Below, piece after piece: positions 13,606 to 13,963 of a stretch of DNA of 13,963 nt. A program made the position numbers and the translations under genes. The stretch's first letter is position 1. Each line of letters begins with the position of its first letter. The notes below the pieces were generated by a model that saw nothing but the letters and a program-made list of their open reading frames with translations, did no database searches and was not told the DNA's origin. This stretch comes from Pseudomonadota bacterium (GTDB lineage Bacteria > Desulfobacterota > JAPLJL01): contig JAPLJL010000033.1 of NCBI GenBank assembly GCA_026388615.1, positions 1-13,963 on the forward strand, read 5' to 3'.

Positions 13606-13963
13606 TTACGCCTGACGGATCGGGAGGATTACGGAAGTTACCCCGTCCCAGTGCAGGCGCCGCTGGATGGCGAAGGCGGTCTCGTTGTGCAGGAGCTTGT
13701 GATAAAACTTCTCCAGGCGGAAGGTGATCTGCCCGGTGAAGACGACGGACTGGGGATATTCCTTGATGATGGATTCGCAGAGGTTGACGGCGCTTGCCAC
13801 CACATCTGTCGCTACCTCCATCCGGTAATCGGCCGGGTAGCCGAGCCGGCGGGCCAGGTCCACGTATTCCTCCAGGGATTCTTTCACCGAATGTTCCAGC
13901 GCGGCGGCCGCGTAGGCTCCTTTGAACGAGCCGGAATCAACCACTCCGACCGAAATAAAAATT
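13606..13963 (-). CDS. APC-family amino acid permease, C-terminal cytoplasmic domain (5' end outside window)
   Basis: Only the last 119 codons are present; the frame is open to the window edge, so any start inside it (such as GTG 13944) is artificial. The segment has no membrane span. Its sequence, with SGSFKGAYAAAALEHSVKES, RRLGYPADYRMEV, FTGQITFRLEKFYHKLLH and ETAFAIQRRLHWDGV, then TSVILPIRQ at the end, matches as I recall it the soluble C-terminal domain of APC-superfamily permeases common in deltaproteobacteria. The transported substrate cannot be read from this part. It converges on plsY across a repeat-rich gap. Confidence 0.65.
   Translation of the reverse strand, partial: IFISVGVVDSGSFKGAYAAAALEHSVKESLEEYVDLARRLGYPADYRMEVATDVVASAVNLCESIIKEYPQSVVFTGQITFRLEKFYHKLLHNETAFAIQRRLHWDGVTSVILPIRQA

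Overview
This is a GC-rich bacterial chromosomal fragment with well-spaced housekeeping genes and intergenic gaps full of palindromic and short-period repeats. HslUV, GalU, PlsY, an arginine cluster and an APC permease indicate a Gram-negative-type bacterium. The order hslV-hslU-argB-argD-argF and the style of dispersed repeats (paired arms GTCATTGCGAG / CTCGCAATGAC; hairpins of the ATCCCGGC..GCCGGGAT type) fit a deltaproteobacterium in the broad sense (Desulfobacterota / Geobacter-like). That placement is inference from synteny and style, not a database result.

Layout. From 8043 down to 1 on the minus strand runs one tightly packed candidate operon: hslV, hslU, a receiver-GAF regulator, argB, argD, argF, a non-canonical J-domain protein, and a dnaK-family Hsp70 cut by the window edge. 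Gaps between genes are 5, 12, 4, 53, 11, 26 and 25 bases. It combines protein quality control (HslUV protease at the front, Hsp70/J-protein pair at the back) with arginine synthesis (N-acetylglutamate kinase, acetylornithine aminotransferase, ornithine carbamoyltransferase) and one signalling protein. Positions 8044-8399 hold a promoter-like box, two hairpins and a composite repeat. A solitary lipoprotein of the oligopeptide-binding family follows on the minus strand (8400-10040). After another repeat-bearing gap come three plus-strand genes: galU, a LolA-like exported protein, and plsY. About 665 bases without a credible gene (12941-13605) carry dispersed palindromes, a GC-rich tandem repeat and several degenerate arrays with a period of exactly 7 bases. 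The window ends in the C-terminus of an APC-family permease on the minus strand.

Most notable points. (1) argB is intact from end to end except for a single in-frame TAG at codon 145, in the loop between its two lobes, with a GTG three codons further on. (2) Heptanucleotide arrays of several different sequences recur through the gaps; one fills most of the argB-argD spacer up to the argB stop, and one encodes the hydrophobic core of a signal peptide. (3) The Hsp70 carries Trp in place of the usual Leu in its second phosphate motif and is paired with a J-protein that has an unfamiliar N-terminal domain and a TPR-like tail. (4) A receiver-GAF-coiled-coil protein without an output domain sits inside the hslVU-arg operon.
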